Assembly: GCA_041228345.1 (NCBI GenBank)
Contig: CP166131.1
Location: 1,054,001-1,118,000, forward strand
Direction of reading: 5' to 3'
Origin: Alphaproteobacteria bacterium LSUCC0396
Lineage (GTDB): Bacteria; Pseudomonadota; Alphaproteobacteria; Puniceispirillales; Puniceispirillaceae
Length of the DNA: 64,000 bases
Shown: positions 7,271 through 16,667 of the stretch, piece by piece
How the letters are laid out: the number at the start of each line of letters is the position of its first letter
Position numbering within the stretch: the stretch's first letter is position 1
Notes under the pieces: model-generated
The model's input: only the letters and a program-made list of their open reading frames with translations
Databases searched by the model: none
What the model was told of the DNA's origin: nothing
Translations under genes and position numbers: made by a program

Positions 7271-8779
7271 TCAACAGAATAAAATTTCTGGATTGCACAT
7301 AGCGCTTGCCGCAAAATCGGAAAAACGGCGCTGACAATTCAAATCAAACAAGCCCCTTACGCCCGGTTTAATATGTAATCGCATCACGCCTGGCTGGCAT
7401 TCAAGCCGAATATTTTTCAACTGTTCACATGTGCCGGCACTAAATATTAGTGCAAACCGAAGAGCAAGTCCGACAGTGATGGCCTCGGCCTGCAGTTTTG
7501 GACCCAGTAAACTTTGCATTTCTTGCGGGTGTGGCTTATTTTGCTTTAATCCCGCATAGCGGTGATACAATGACATTGCCAACCACGTTCTTTCCTTGTG
7601 GGTCATGCAATTAACTGGCAAACCAAGAACGCGGCGTGCCGCCAAGTCGCCACGCATATCACTGTGTTCATGCCAGCACATATCCGCGAGGTTGCACGCC
7701 ACATCCAAAAGCCGTGCAAACTGGGGTTCACGTCCATTTTTCAAAGGGTGCAAAAACTCCATTAGTTCATTCGCAAAACCGGCAAAACGACCGCTAGCTG
7801 CAGAAATTTCCTTGCTAATTGCGACTAAAAAATCTGCGCGCTGAGTGTCACTTAGCTCATTGATTGCAATCACTCCATCACGAATACTCGTTCCGCTGAC
7901 AATGACTCGTCGTACTGCTGAGATGTTGACCAGCGCCCGAATAATCTTTGCTGCCATTGGCATCGTCGCACGACGAGCCAACGGTACACCTGCAAGCGGT
8001 GATGATGGCCGAAGAAAATCATTGCAAAGCATTAACGCGCTGTCACGGTTGATTTTGAGGCCGTGCAACACTGGCAACGGATAGTTCTCGCGCTCTATAA
8101 AAGCTGATCCTAATGCTCTAAAACTGCCGCCAACACCAAATAATTGTTTTGCGCCGAAACTTTCAATCCATCCAACTCCACGTATCGCATTAATAATTTC
8201 ACCCTCTTCCACGTTCGAAAGGTGACCATGGTTAAGACTAACCGAATGCATGACCACGCCATCTTTTAGCGCTACAATTTCGATGCTTCCACCTCCAAGA
8301 TCAGCAACTAAGCCATTAGCCTCTGGTACATTTAAAACCAGGCCTCTCGCAACATGGGCTGCCTCTTCCTGCTGCGATAAAATATGAATTGGCTGACCAA
8401 GAATTATCTCGGCAGGACGGCAAAACTCCTCACCATTTTTTGCGCGCCTCACCGCGGCGGTTGCTACTGGGTAACAGCTATCGACCTGCATCGCGTGGAT
8501 TATTGAAGCAAATCGAGTTAGCGTTTCAAGCGCTGCCTCAATCCGTTCGTTTGCAAGCAAGCCTGTTTTATCGAGACCAGCGCCAAGTTGACAGTTTGAG
8601 CGCTCATCAAACAGCGGTGCCGGATAAGCACCATTCTTCCCATAAATTACCAGCCGAACCGAGTTTGAACCGATATCAATTACCGCAATTCGATCTGTTG
8701 GCGGCACAGCATCCTGATCAGCAACATGCGAGAGCCGTTCAGGCAATTTCATATTTCGTTGTTTAGCGGAGAGGTTCAT
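7271..8779 (-). CDS. ppx: Exopolyphosphatase/guanosine pentaphosphate phosphatase (Ppx/GppA family)
   Basis: This ASKHA-fold phosphatase of 502 residues removes terminal phosphate from polyphosphate or from pppGpp. The N-terminal phosphate-binding motif IDIGSNSVRLVIYG lies near residues 34-47, and the second motif (LVADLGGGSIEIVALKDG) near 155-172. A conserved catalytic-type Glu region (QEEAAHVARG) precedes it. The length, with a C-terminal HD-like helical part, fits alphaproteobacterial PPX. Ppx and GppA cannot be separated safely by eye; the polyphosphate neighbourhood favours exopolyphosphatase. It is transcribed towards the Nudix gene. Confidence 0.92.
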   Translation of the reverse strand: MNLSAKQRNMKLPERLSHVADQDAVPPTDRIAVIDIGSNSVRLVIYGKNGAYPAPLFDERSNCQLGAGLDKTGLLANERIEAALETLTRFASIIHAMQVDSCYPVATAAVRRAKNGEEFCRPAEIILGQPIHILSQQEEAAHVARGLVLNVPEANGLVADLGGGSIEIVALKDGVVMHSVSLNHGHLSNVEEGEIINAIRGVGWIESFGAKQLFGVGGSFRALGSAFIERENYPLPVLHGLKINRDSALMLCNDFLRPSSPLAGVPLARRATMPMAAKIIRALVNISAVRRVIVSGTSIRDGVIAINELSDTQRADFLVAISKEISAASGRFAGFANELMEFLHPLKNGREPQFARLLDVACNLADMCWHEHSDMRGDLAARRVLGLPVNCMTHKERTWLAMSLYHRYAGLKQNKPHPQEMQSLLGPKLQAEAITVGLALRFALIFSAGTCEQLKNIRLECQPGVMRLHIKPGVRGLFDLNCQRRFSDFAASAMCNPEILFC

Positions 8780-9033
8780 TGTCTTTATGCTTAAATCCTA
8801 GAATTGTTAATTTGGTTTTGCCCAACCCACAAAATCTTATGAGATAAAACAACAATAAAATGATTATCAAAGAAAAAGCCTGTTTGATAGGATTTAGAGC
8901 GCACCCAATAAACTTAATGCTGCAAGGCAAAAGAACCACTCTCCGCGAAAACAACAAATCCTTGCGGCGGCAGCTTATATTTAAGCTTCCGCCACCAAAA
9001 CCCGAAGCGAAAAGATCATACCGCTATCCTTTC

Positions 9034-9441
9034 TTAACGTTCGTCACCCTTATCACAGGCTAGCTTATTGATAATTGGGCAATCTGGCCGCGAGTTCCCC
9101 TGACAACTGCCAGCAAGATGCTGCAATTCATCGCGCAAGGCCTGTAGTTCGGCAAGCCTCCAGTCAATCTCATCAATTTTTTCAAGGGTGATCCGCTTCA
9201 CCTCAGCGCTTGGCCGCTGGTCATCTTCATAAAGACTGAGTAGTTCACGGCATTGTTCGATGGAAAAACTATAGCGGCGCGCCCGCCCAACAAAACCCAG
9301 TTTGGCAATATCCGGTTCCGCATAAAGCCGATAGCCAGATCCAGAACGCCCGGCCGGTTCCACCAGTCCGATATCAGCATAATAGCGAACTGTTTTCACC
9401 GTCAGGTCAGCCCGCTTTGCCGCATCACTAATTTTATACAT
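9034..9441 (-). CDS. cueR: CueR-type Cu(I)-responsive MerR regulator
   Basis: The 135 residues have an N-terminal MerR winged helix (about 1-70, with TVKTVRYYADIGL), a dimerisation helix (about 80-110) and a C-terminal metal loop with C113 and C121 spaced C-X7-C followed by Pro-Ile-Ile. S78 sits where CueR-like sensors carry Ser rather than Cys, the mark of monovalent-metal (Cu/Ag/Au) selectivity. The ATG at 9441 is chosen because MYKISDAAKRADL is the normal family start; an upstream frame to 9489 adds non-family residues. No copper exporter or oxidase lies nearby, so its target is elsewhere. Confidence 0.85.
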   Translation of the reverse strand: MYKISDAAKRADLTVKTVRYYADIGLVEPAGRSGSGYRLYAEPDIAKLGFVGRARRYSFSIEQCRELLSLYEDDQRPSAEVKRITLEKIDEIDWRLAELQALRDELQHLAGSCQGNSRPDCPIINKLACDKGDER

Positions 9442-9604
9442 ATCCGCTCTCATCCTGTATTTTGCGCATTTTAAACAGGCCAGCCTCACCCCGTTGGCAA
9501 AACCTTCCTTTTACAAGAACCTTATTTTTAAACTAGGTGCGATTGCCGCCTTGCACAAGGCTCTCAAAGCCGGCGTCTTTTATCAGGTTGCCAAAGCGAC
9601 CAGC

Positions 9605-10591
9605 TTAGACATGGATGATGCGCTGCGACAGATAAGGGTTATCAAACCCGGCCGCCATGCCGCGCAATCCGCCAAGCGGGTCGCTTGAGAGATAGATCGG
9701 CACGGTTTCGAGATAGGAACGCCGCCGCCCATGATCATCAAACCGATCAAAAAAACCACTATCGCCAAGCAGATCAGCCAGTTTCGGCACAATCCCACCA
9801 GCAATCACCACACCGGCCCGCGCCCCTAGGCTTAGCACCGCATTCGCCGCAACCGTTGCAAGGCTCTGCAGCATCAAAGAAACCGCCGCCACTGCAGCCG
9901 CGTCACCGGCAAGAGCCAAGCCACCAATGTCTGGGGCTGGCCGCTTTTCGCCAGTCTGGCTGTAATAGACCGCCTCAAGCCCCGGCCCGCTGATAATACG
10001 TTCCGCCGAAACATGCCCAAACTCTGCGGCCAGATCGGCCAGCACTGCCTGTTCGGCCGCGTTGCGCGGGGCATAACTGACGTGACCGCCCTCACCCTCG
10101 ATTATCTGAACCTGTTCACCAGCCGGCACCAATGCCGCAACACCAAGACCCGTTCCCGGCCCGATAACCAGCAATGGTGTTAAGGGATCACCATCGCCGC
10201 CGCGTAAAATCTGCCGGTGTTTTTGTGGCAACGGGCCGCCTTGCAGCAGGTCGCGCTGCGCCAAAGCCTGTGCGGTAAAATCATTCACCAGCAAATAACG
10301 GCGCGCACCAATAGCGGCGGTTAGCGCAGCAGCATCAAACTGCCAGTGATTATTGGTAATATCGACAGCAGCACCCGTAACAGGACCTGCCACGGCAAGC
10401 CCGAGCAACTCGATATCCAGCCTGTATTGATTGCAATAATGCAACAGCGCATCACCAGCTGTCGCAAAATCGGCGCAGGCCAGCACTTCAGGGTCTTTTA
10501 GCGCTGCCGGATCACAAGTTTGCGCCGCATCAACACGCTGATGCGCAATCCGCACCGACGTGCCGCCAATATCAACAACAAGCCGGGACAT
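9605..10591 (-). CDS. glk: Glucokinase (Glk family)
   Basis: This 328-residue ASKHA sugar kinase phosphorylates glucose with ATP. The N-terminal phosphate motif LVVDIGGTSVRIA, the GPGTGLGVAAL adenosine motif and EGGHVSYAPRN with its conserved Glu-Gly-Gly-His mark the proteobacterial glucokinase family rather than ROK kinases. The ATG at 10591 overlaps the stop of the upstream hyi-like gene (TGATG), so the two genes are one operon. The pairing suggests carbohydrate or glyoxylate/hydroxypyruvate metabolism. Confidence 0.88.
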   Translation of the reverse strand: MSRLVVDIGGTSVRIAHQRVDAAQTCDPAALKDPEVLACADFATAGDALLHYCNQYRLDIELLGLAVAGPVTGAAVDITNNHWQFDAAALTAAIGARRYLLVNDFTAQALAQRDLLQGGPLPQKHRQILRGGDGDPLTPLLVIGPGTGLGVAALVPAGEQVQIIEGEGGHVSYAPRNAAEQAVLADLAAEFGHVSAERIISGPGLEAVYYSQTGEKRPAPDIGGLALAGDAAAVAAVSLMLQSLATVAANAVLSLGARAGVVIAGGIVPKLADLLGDSGFFDRFDDHGRRRSYLETVPIYLSSDPLGGLRGMAAGFDNPYLSQRIIHV

Positions 10592-11367
10592 CACTGCCAG
10601 CCTCTGGCATTAGCAAGCCAGCCAAGCCCAGCCTCGGTCGATGCCACAGGGCGATATTCGGCGCCAATATATCCTTCATATCCAGCCGCATCCAATGCCA
10701 GCAGAATATCTTGATAGCATAGCTCGCCATGATCAGGCTCGCCCCGATCTGGCACCGCGGCGATTTGCACATGGCCAATAAAATCGAGGTTGGTTTCAAT
10801 GCGCCTGATCACATCGCCCTGCATAATCTGGGTATGGTAACAGTCAAACATCAATTTTATATTGCCAAGCCCAACCCGCTTAATGGTCGCAATACCGGCC
10901 TCGATGGTGGATAGATGATACCCCGCAACATCACGCTGGTTAATCGGCTCGATCAAAATGGTTATGCCATGGCGTGCCGCCATCTCGCCAGCATAGGAGA
11001 GCTGTTCGCAATAAGTGGTTTCAGCTGTTGCACCAGCGTCGGTACGGCCGGCCATTACATGAACCGCACCGGTACCAGTCTTGGCGGCATAATCAATCGC
11101 CTCGTCAATGTAGCGGCGCGCCTCGGCGGTGCGTCCGGGACAGGCAGCAACACCAAAATCACCCGCATCAACATCACCGCGCCGAGTGTTTAGCCCCAGC
11201 ATTGGCAATTTGGTGGCGGCCAGCGCGGCTGTTATCTCGGCCGGCGGCACATCAAAGGGCCAATGGCACTCGACCGCGTCAAACCCAGCCTTTGCGGCAG
11301 CCTCAATCGCGGCTGGCAACGGCAATTCAGTCCATAAAAACCCAAGATTGGCAGAAAAACGCAACAT
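10591..11367 (-). CDS. hyi: Hydroxypyruvate isomerase-like TIM-barrel enzyme
   Basis: The 258 residues form a xylose-isomerase-like barrel of the Hyi/OtnI branch: FSANLGFLW at the start, AAKAGFDAVECHWPFD near residues 24-39, and the metal-site segments LIEPINQRD, MFDCYHTQ, and IGAEYRP near the end. Members interconvert hydroxypyruvate and tartronate semialdehyde, or 2-oxo-tetronates. No glyoxylate carboligase or tartronate semialdehyde reductase is adjacent, although the ThDP enzyme at 33.2 kb is a possible functional partner. A perfect FNR-type box lies 42 bases before its start. Confidence 0.8.
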   Translation of the reverse strand: MLRFSANLGFLWTELPLPAAIEAAAKAGFDAVECHWPFDVPPAEITAALAATKLPMLGLNTRRGDVDAGDFGVAACPGRTAEARRYIDEAIDYAAKTGTGAVHVMAGRTDAGATAETTYCEQLSYAGEMAARHGITILIEPINQRDVAGYHLSTIEAGIATIKRVGLGNIKLMFDCYHTQIMQGDVIRRIETNLDFIGHVQIAAVPDRGEPDHGELCYQDILLALDAAGYEGYIGAEYRPVASTEAGLGWLANARGWQ

Positions 11368-11408
11368 AGCCAGCTCCTCAAAAACGCCCGCCGAGAATGC
11401 CGGTTTTA

Positions 11409-11422
11409 TTGATAGAAATCAA
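11409..11422. promoter_or_regulatory. Perfect FNR/Anr/FixK-type box
   Basis: TTGAT-AGAA-ATCAA matches the FNR-family consensus TTGAT-N4-ATCAA at every position. It lies in the divergent gap between hyi (42 bases from its ATG) and pccB (155 bases from its ATG). A TATAAC at 11439-11444 could be a -10 element for pccB, though the spacing from the box is shorter than in a classical class II promoter. Confidence 0.6.
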
Positions 11423-11576
11423 TGCAACTGCACCGCGATATAACACCCCCAACACAAAAACAGATCAATAAGCGGGTGACGTTTGGCTGCGCGCTTTGTA
11501 TGATCTTCGGGTGTGATCATGCAACGGCATTGCCGTGGTAAATAAGATCACAAATGACGCAATGATGGGACAGGGC

Positions 11577-13121
11577 ATGAAACAGACAGGTCAGGACATT
11601 ATCAAGGAATTGCAGGAACGCCGTGAGCAGGCGCGTCTTGGCGGTGGCAGTGCCCGTATCGAACGCCAACACGCCGCTGGCAAGCTGACCGCACGTGAAC
11701 GGATTGATGTTTTGCTCGACCCCGGTTCATTTGAAGAAATTGATATGTTTGTCGTGCATCGTACCCGCGATTTTGGCATGGACGGCAACACGATTGCCGG
11801 TGACGGCGTTATTACCGGATCAGGACGGATTAATGGCCGCCTGATTTATGTTTTCTCACAAGATTTCACCGTTTTCGGTGGTTCGCTATCCGCCGCCCAT
11901 GCCAGCAAGATTGTCAAGGTGCTGAAACTGGCAATCCAGAATGGCGCACCGGTTATCGGCCTGAACGACAGTGGCGGCGCACGCATCCAAGAAGGCGTTG
12001 ACTCGCTGGGTGGCTATGCGGATGTGTTTTTGCAAAATGCGCTTGCCTCGGGCGTTGTGCCACAGATATCGGTGATTATGGGCCCTTGTGCTGGGGGTGC
12101 GGTTTATTCACCGGCAATGACCGATTTTACCTTCATGGTGCGGGGCAGCAGCTATATGTTTGTCACCGGCCCGGATGTGGTGAAAACTGTCACAAGCGAG
12201 GATGTAACCGCCGAACAGCTTGGCGGGGCTGACACGCATACCACACTGTCATCGGTTGCTGATGGGGCGTTTGACAATGATCTTGAGGCGCTTGCCGAAA
12301 TTCGTCGCCTTGTCGGGTTTTTGCCATCGCATAACGCTGCCCAATTGCCGCAGCTTGACCGCGATGATGATCCGGCCCGCACCACACCCGCGCTTGATAG
12401 TCTGGTGCCGGAAAATGCAAATATGCCCTATGATATGCGCGAGCTTGTTACCAGCCTTGCCGATCATGGTGATTTCTTTGAATTACAGGCTGACTTCGCC
12501 AAGAATATCCTGACCGGTTTTGTTCGGTTGAACGGCGCGCCGGTGGGGGTGGTGGCGAACCAGCCGATGGTGCTTGCCGGATGTCTTGATATTGACTCCA
12601 GCCGCAAGGCCGCGCGCTTTGTTCGCTTTTGCGATGCCTTTAACATTCCTGTTCTCACCCTTGTCGATGTTCCCGGTTTCATGCCCGGAACCGCACAGGA
12701 ATATGGCGGCATTATCAAACATGGCGCCAAGCTGTTATTCGCCTATGCCGAGGCCACCGTTCCAAAGGTTACATTGATTACCCGCAAGGCCTATGGAGGT
12801 GCCTATGATGTGATGAGTTCAAAACATCTTCGCGGCGACGCAAACTACGCCTGGCCAACTGCCGAGATTGCGGTGATGGGAGCCAAGGGTGCCGTTGAAA
12901 TCCTCTACCGATCAGAGCTGGGGGACGCCGCGAAAATCGCTGCTCGCACGGCCGATTATGAGGCACGTTTTGCCAATCCTTTTATCGCTGCTGAACGCGG
13001 CTTTATTGATGATGTGATCATCCCGCAAAACAGCCGGTTCCGCATCATTCAGGCGTTTGAGAAACTGCGCGGCAAGCGCCAGCAAAATCCGGCCAAGAAA
13101 TTTGGCAATATTCCACTTTAG
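11577..13121 (+). CDS. pccB: Propionyl-CoA carboxylase, carboxyltransferase (beta) subunit
   Basis: The 514 residues transfer the carboxyl group from biotin to propionyl-CoA, giving methylmalonyl-CoA. The two crotonase-like halves of the carboxyltransferase are clear: [12 protein letters not shown] and [12 protein letters not shown] with [12 protein letters not shown] in the N half, and [13 protein letters not shown] with [14 protein letters not shown] in the C half. The family is PccB rather than MccB by these motifs and by length. The ATG at 11577 was chosen because GGGACAGG lies just before it; a GTG at 11535 gives a longer frame. pccA follows after 71 bases. Confidence 0.93.
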   Translation: MKQTGQDIIKELQERREQARLGGGSARIERQHAAGKLTARERIDVLLDPGSFEEIDMFVVHRTRDFGMDGNTIAGDGVITGSGRINGRLIYVFSQDFTVFGGSLSAAHASKIVKVLKLAIQNGAPVIGLNDSGGARIQEGVDSLGGYADVFLQNALASGVVPQISVIMGPCAGGAVYSPAMTDFTFMVRGSSYMFVTGPDVVKTVTSEDVTAEQLGGADTHTTLSSVADGAFDNDLEALAEIRRLVGFLPSHNAAQLPQLDRDDDPARTTPALDSLVPENANMPYDMRELVTSLADHGDFFELQADFAKNILTGFVRLNGAPVGVVANQPMVLAGCLDIDSSRKAARFVRFCDAFNIPVLTLVDVPGFMPGTAQEYGGIIKHGAKLLFAYAEATVPKVTLITRKAYGGAYDVMSSKHLRGDANYAWPTAEIAVMGAKGAVEILYRSELGDAAKIAARTADYEARFANPFIAAERGFIDDVIIPQNSRFRIIQAFEKLRGKRQQNPAKKFGNIPL

Positions 13122-13192
13122 CCCGGTTCCACACTGATGATGTTCCCCACTATCAACCGCCATCCCGTGACGCACCAAGCAGAGAGTTTGCC

Positions 13193-15256
13193 ATGTTCGA
13201 AAAAATCCTAATTGCCAATCGCGGCGAAATTGCCTGCCGGATCATGCAGACGGCGCGCAAGATGGGCATCGCCACTGTTGCTGTCTATTCCGATGCAGAC
13301 CGCACGGCAAAACATGTGCAGCTTGCCGATGAGGCGGTTGCGCTTGGCGGCATGACTGCGGCGCAAAGCTATCTTCAATCCGACAAAATCATTGCAGCCT
13401 GCCAGCAAACTGGTGCCCAAGCCGTGCATCCGGGCTATGGCTTTTTATCCGAGCAGGCCGGTTTTGCAACCGCGCTAGCGGAATGCGGCATTGAATTTAT
13501 TGGCCCACCAGCGAACGCAATCGCGGCAATGGGCGATAAGATCGAGTCTAAAAAACTGGCAAAGGCGGCTGGTGTCAGCACGGTTCCCGGGCATATTGGG
13601 GTGATTGCAAGCGCCGACGAGGCGATTAAGATTGCCGATGAAATTGGCTATCCGGTGATGATCAAGGCCAGTGCTGGCGGCGGCGGCAAAGGGATGCGGA
13701 TTGCCCATTCATCTGGCGAGGTCGCCGAGGGCTATGCCACCGCAATGCGCGAAGCGGCATCCAGCTTTGGCGATGATCGGGTATTTATCGAAAAATTCAT
13801 CACCAGCCCACGCCATATCGAAATTCAGGTGCTAGCTGATAAGGCCGGAAATTGCATCCATTTGAACGAACGCGAATGTTCAATTCAGCGGCGTAACCAG
13901 AAAATCATCGAAGAAGCACCATCACCCTTTCTTGATGATGCAACCCGTCAGGCAATGGGCGCCGAGGCCATAAGGCTGGCGGCGGCGGTGGGCTATTACA
14001 GCGCCGGCACGGTCGAATTCATTGTTGATCGCGAACGCAATTTCTATTTTCTGGAGATGAATACCCGCCTGCAGGTCGAACATCCAGTGACCGAATTGAT
14101 CACCGGGTTAGATCTGGTCGAAGAAATGATCAATATCGCGGCGGGCAAGGAATTGCGTTATGCGCAAACGGATATCGGCATCAATGGCTGGGCCATGGAA
14201 AGCCGCCTCTATGCCGAAGACCCTTATCGCAATTTCATGCCGGCAATTGGCCGCCTGTCGCTTTATCGCCCCCCAGCCGAAGACAAGCATGATGATGACA
14301 CGATCACGCGCAATGATACCGGCGTTGGTGAAGGTGACACAATCTCGATCTATTATGATCCGATGATTGCGAAATTATGCAGTTGGGGCAGTGATCGCAA
14401 TGCGGCGATTGGCCGGATGCAGACTGCGCTTGATGCCTTTACCATGCGCGGCATCGGCCATAATATTCCGTTCCTGTCGGCCGTGATGGAACATGAGCGC
14501 TTTATCAGCGGCGCAATCACTACTGCCTTTATTGATGAGGAATATCAGGACGGGTTCAAAGGCGTGATCGCATCAAAGCCGCGTCAACGCCACCTTGGCA
14601 TGATCATTGCCGCCGCCGCATATGGCGAGGCGGCACGACTAGCGGGCAGTGATACAGCCCCAACCCACCCACGCCATGATGACAGCCGTAACCAGCAGAT
14701 TGTGCAATTTACTGATATCGAAACTGGCGCACATGATCGTGAGGCGGATTTGGAACTGACAATCTGCCGGTCGGATGATGCTGGCTATGTCATCACAGTC
14801 GCCGCAGATCCTGATAACGAAATCCGCCTGAATTTGGAACAGACGCCGGGGAGCCCGCGACTTACCGTCCAGATTACCGAGCGTGACGACACCGCCGCAT
14901 ATGTTTGTGAATTATGGCGACAGCAGGATCGCTGGCATCTCTATTATCGGGGAACCAATTTATGCGCGCATGTACGGGCACCGCATATCGCCCAATTGGC
15001 GCACCATATGAAGCCGGTCGAACGTCCCGATACATCGAATATGCTGTTATGCCCGATGCCGGGCAGCCTGATTAAGTTATTCGTCAAAAATGGCGATATT
15101 GTCGAAGCTGGTCAGACCTTATGTATTGTTGAGGCGATGAAAATGGAAAATGCGCTCATCGCTGAAAAACGTTGCAAGGTGGATAGACTGCTTGCTGGTG
15201 AGGGCGATATATTAAGCGTCGATGCCACCATCATGACGTTTGCCCCTGCCGACTAG
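13193..15256 (+). CDS. pccA: Propionyl/acetyl-CoA carboxylase biotin carboxylase (alpha) subunit
   Basis: This protein of 687 residues carboxylates its own biotin with ATP and bicarbonate. The N-terminal biotin carboxylase covers about 1-445 (FEKILIANRGEIACRI; ATP-grasp GGGGKGMR; EMNTRLQVEHPVTE). A linking BT domain follows, and the C-terminal biotinyl domain has the AMKME motif with the acceptor Lys about 30 residues before the end. Together with pccB it makes methylmalonyl-CoA from propionyl-CoA, the product of odd-chain, Val/Ile and DMSP-derived carbon. Its last 45 bases overlap the convergent FAD-protein gene. Confidence 0.93.
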   Translation: MFEKILIANRGEIACRIMQTARKMGIATVAVYSDADRTAKHVQLADEAVALGGMTAAQSYLQSDKIIAACQQTGAQAVHPGYGFLSEQAGFATALAECGIEFIGPPANAIAAMGDKIESKKLAKAAGVSTVPGHIGVIASADEAIKIADEIGYPVMIKASAGGGGKGMRIAHSSGEVAEGYATAMREAASSFGDDRVFIEKFITSPRHIEIQVLADKAGNCIHLNERECSIQRRNQKIIEEAPSPFLDDATRQAMGAEAIRLAAAVGYYSAGTVEFIVDRERNFYFLEMNTRLQVEHPVTELITGLDLVEEMINIAAGKELRYAQTDIGINGWAMESRLYAEDPYRNFMPAIGRLSLYRPPAEDKHDDDTITRNDTGVGEGDTISIYYDPMIAKLCSWGSDRNAAIGRMQTALDAFTMRGIGHNIPFLSAVMEHERFISGAITTAFIDEEYQDGFKGVIASKPRQRHLGMIIAAAAYGEAARLAGSDTAPTHPRHDDSRNQQIVQFTDIETGAHDREADLELTICRSDDAGYVITVAADPDNEIRLNLEQTPGSPRLTVQITERDDTAAYVCELWRQQDRWHLYYRGTNLCAHVRAPHIAQLAHHMKPVERPDTSNMLLCPMPGSLIKLFVKNGDIVEAGQTLCIVEAMKMENALIAEKRCKVDRLLAGEGDILSVDATIMTFAPAD

Positions 15257-16624
15257 CTGTTCGGCAAAATTGCCAGCAACCCTTATCGCGGCCAGTGAAA
15301 CCTCGCTGGCGGCAACAACATCGCCAAGGCTGCTGGCCATCTGGGGACCAATCATCAGCAGGTTTTTACTGGCACTGCCATCAGGCCGGATGATTTGGTT
15401 ATCCGCAGTGACCCGAAGCCCTTTTCCAAGCGCATCAGCAACGCCGATACCGGCTGTTACCAAACTCGCAAGAAACGGGTCTTGGCCTGCACCGGTGCAA
15501 TTAATCACATAATCAACATCAAGGCAGCGCACCTCACCAGCAGCGCCCGTCAGATCAAGCCGCAGCGGCGTATCGTCGCCCGGGTTAATCGCTGTCAGCC
15601 GTGCATGACAGATATCCAGAATACCCGATTGCTGCAGCCGCGTTGCCGCGACGATGGTTTGCGGTGCGGCGCGATAACGGTAGCGCGACCACAGCCATCC
15701 AAGGCGGCGCATTAACCGCCGCCGATCATCATCATTCAATGCCGCCCATTGCTGGTTAATGTCGATGCGCAATTCCTCAAAGGCCGCTTGCCAGCGCGAA
15801 TCTTCTGGCGGTAGATCGGGCAGATAACTGCGGAACCGGCGCAAGATTTTTGACGGGCGTGGCGGTTTTGGCCAAATTGGCGGCCCCTGTTTTACCCAAT
15901 CTGCCTGTACTGGCGGCAGGTTACCATGTGGTGCCAGCAGATAAATCTGCGCCTGATGATTGCGCCGTGCCAACGCGGTAATCGCGTCCAACGCGGTCAG
16001 GCCACTGCCAATAATGGCAATGCGCGATCCGCTGGTTACATGGTCAAGCCAGCGCCCATCCCACGGATTTTGCACCAGCAGTTTTGCCGTCGCTGGCGAT
16101 GCCATAACCGCGTGATTAACCCGGCACGGCCATTGCGGCGTTGGATTGCCAGTTGCCAGAATGACATGATCGGCGGTGATCAGGCGGCCATCATCAAGGC
16201 TTGCTTGCCAGCCGCCGCTGTCGGCCGTGCCAAGGCTGGTTACAATTTGCTGGTGATGGGTGATGCCATTATGCGGCGCGCCAGCATCGGCCAAAACCGT
16301 ATCAAGGCAGCTTTTCACATAACGGGCAAAATCACGACGCCGGTAAAAATTACCGGAATTCTGCACGGCCTCCGGATCATCGGTGATATTCGCTTTTGCC
16401 CAAAGGCCGAAATCATCACGCTTTTCAGGCCATATCCACATCAGTGCGGCACGCACATTCAGCCGGAAATCCTTATCGTCACAGCCATAGGCATTGCCCG
16501 CACCAAGCGCACCCGGCCCGACAATCGTGATCGTGGCCGGTTTTATGCCAGCTTGGACCAGATGAATTACGGTCACCGCAGCAGCAAAACCACTGCCAAT
16601 AATCAGGATATTTTGATCGGCCAC
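15212..16624 (-). CDS. FAD/NAD(P)-binding oxidoreductase-like protein
   Basis: The 470 residues begin with a dinucleotide motif (GSGFAAAVTVIHL, about 11-23), carry a second Rossmann motif (IIGSGLTALDAI, near 208-219) and a late NCTGAG segment. This matches the FAD-NAD(P)-binding family often annotated as hydroxyacylglutathione hydrolase-like or SidA-like oxidoreductase; the substrate is unknown. The best start is a GTG at 16624 after AAAGGAA. It is the last gene of the Fe-S/anchor/flavoprotein/fumarase operon, 43 bases after the fumarase beta gene, so it may handle electrons or a hydroxy-acid of that pathway. It overlaps pccA tail to tail by 45 bases. Confidence 0.7.
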   Translation of the reverse strand: MADQNILIIGSGFAAAVTVIHLVQAGIKPATITIVGPGALGAGNAYGCDDKDFRLNVRAALMWIWPEKRDDFGLWAKANITDDPEAVQNSGNFYRRRDFARYVKSCLDTVLADAGAPHNGITHHQQIVTSLGTADSGGWQASLDDGRLITADHVILATGNPTPQWPCRVNHAVMASPATAKLLVQNPWDGRWLDHVTSGSRIAIIGSGLTALDAITALARRNHQAQIYLLAPHGNLPPVQADWVKQGPPIWPKPPRPSKILRRFRSYLPDLPPEDSRWQAAFEELRIDINQQWAALNDDDRRRLMRRLGWLWSRYRYRAAPQTIVAATRLQQSGILDICHARLTAINPGDDTPLRLDLTGAAGEVRCLDVDYVINCTGAGQDPFLASLVTAGIGVADALGKGLRVTADNQIIRPDGSASKNLLMIGPQMASSLGDVVAASEVSLAAIRVAGNFAEQLVGRGKRHDGGIDA

Positions 16625-16667
16625 AGCCAAATTCCTTTATTGCCCTTCGGCCTGATGCCAACCGTGG

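Noticed and set aside
7114-7314. Minus-strand frame of 66 codons after ppx
   Set aside because: Overlaps the ppx end in another frame, with no homology or ribosome-site support; a frameshifted ppx extension was considered, but the ppx length is normal.
11577-15256. Reading pccB/pccA as methylcrotonyl-CoA carboxylase
   Set aside because: The beta subunit motifs and length fit PccB, and the leucine genes are 20 kb away.
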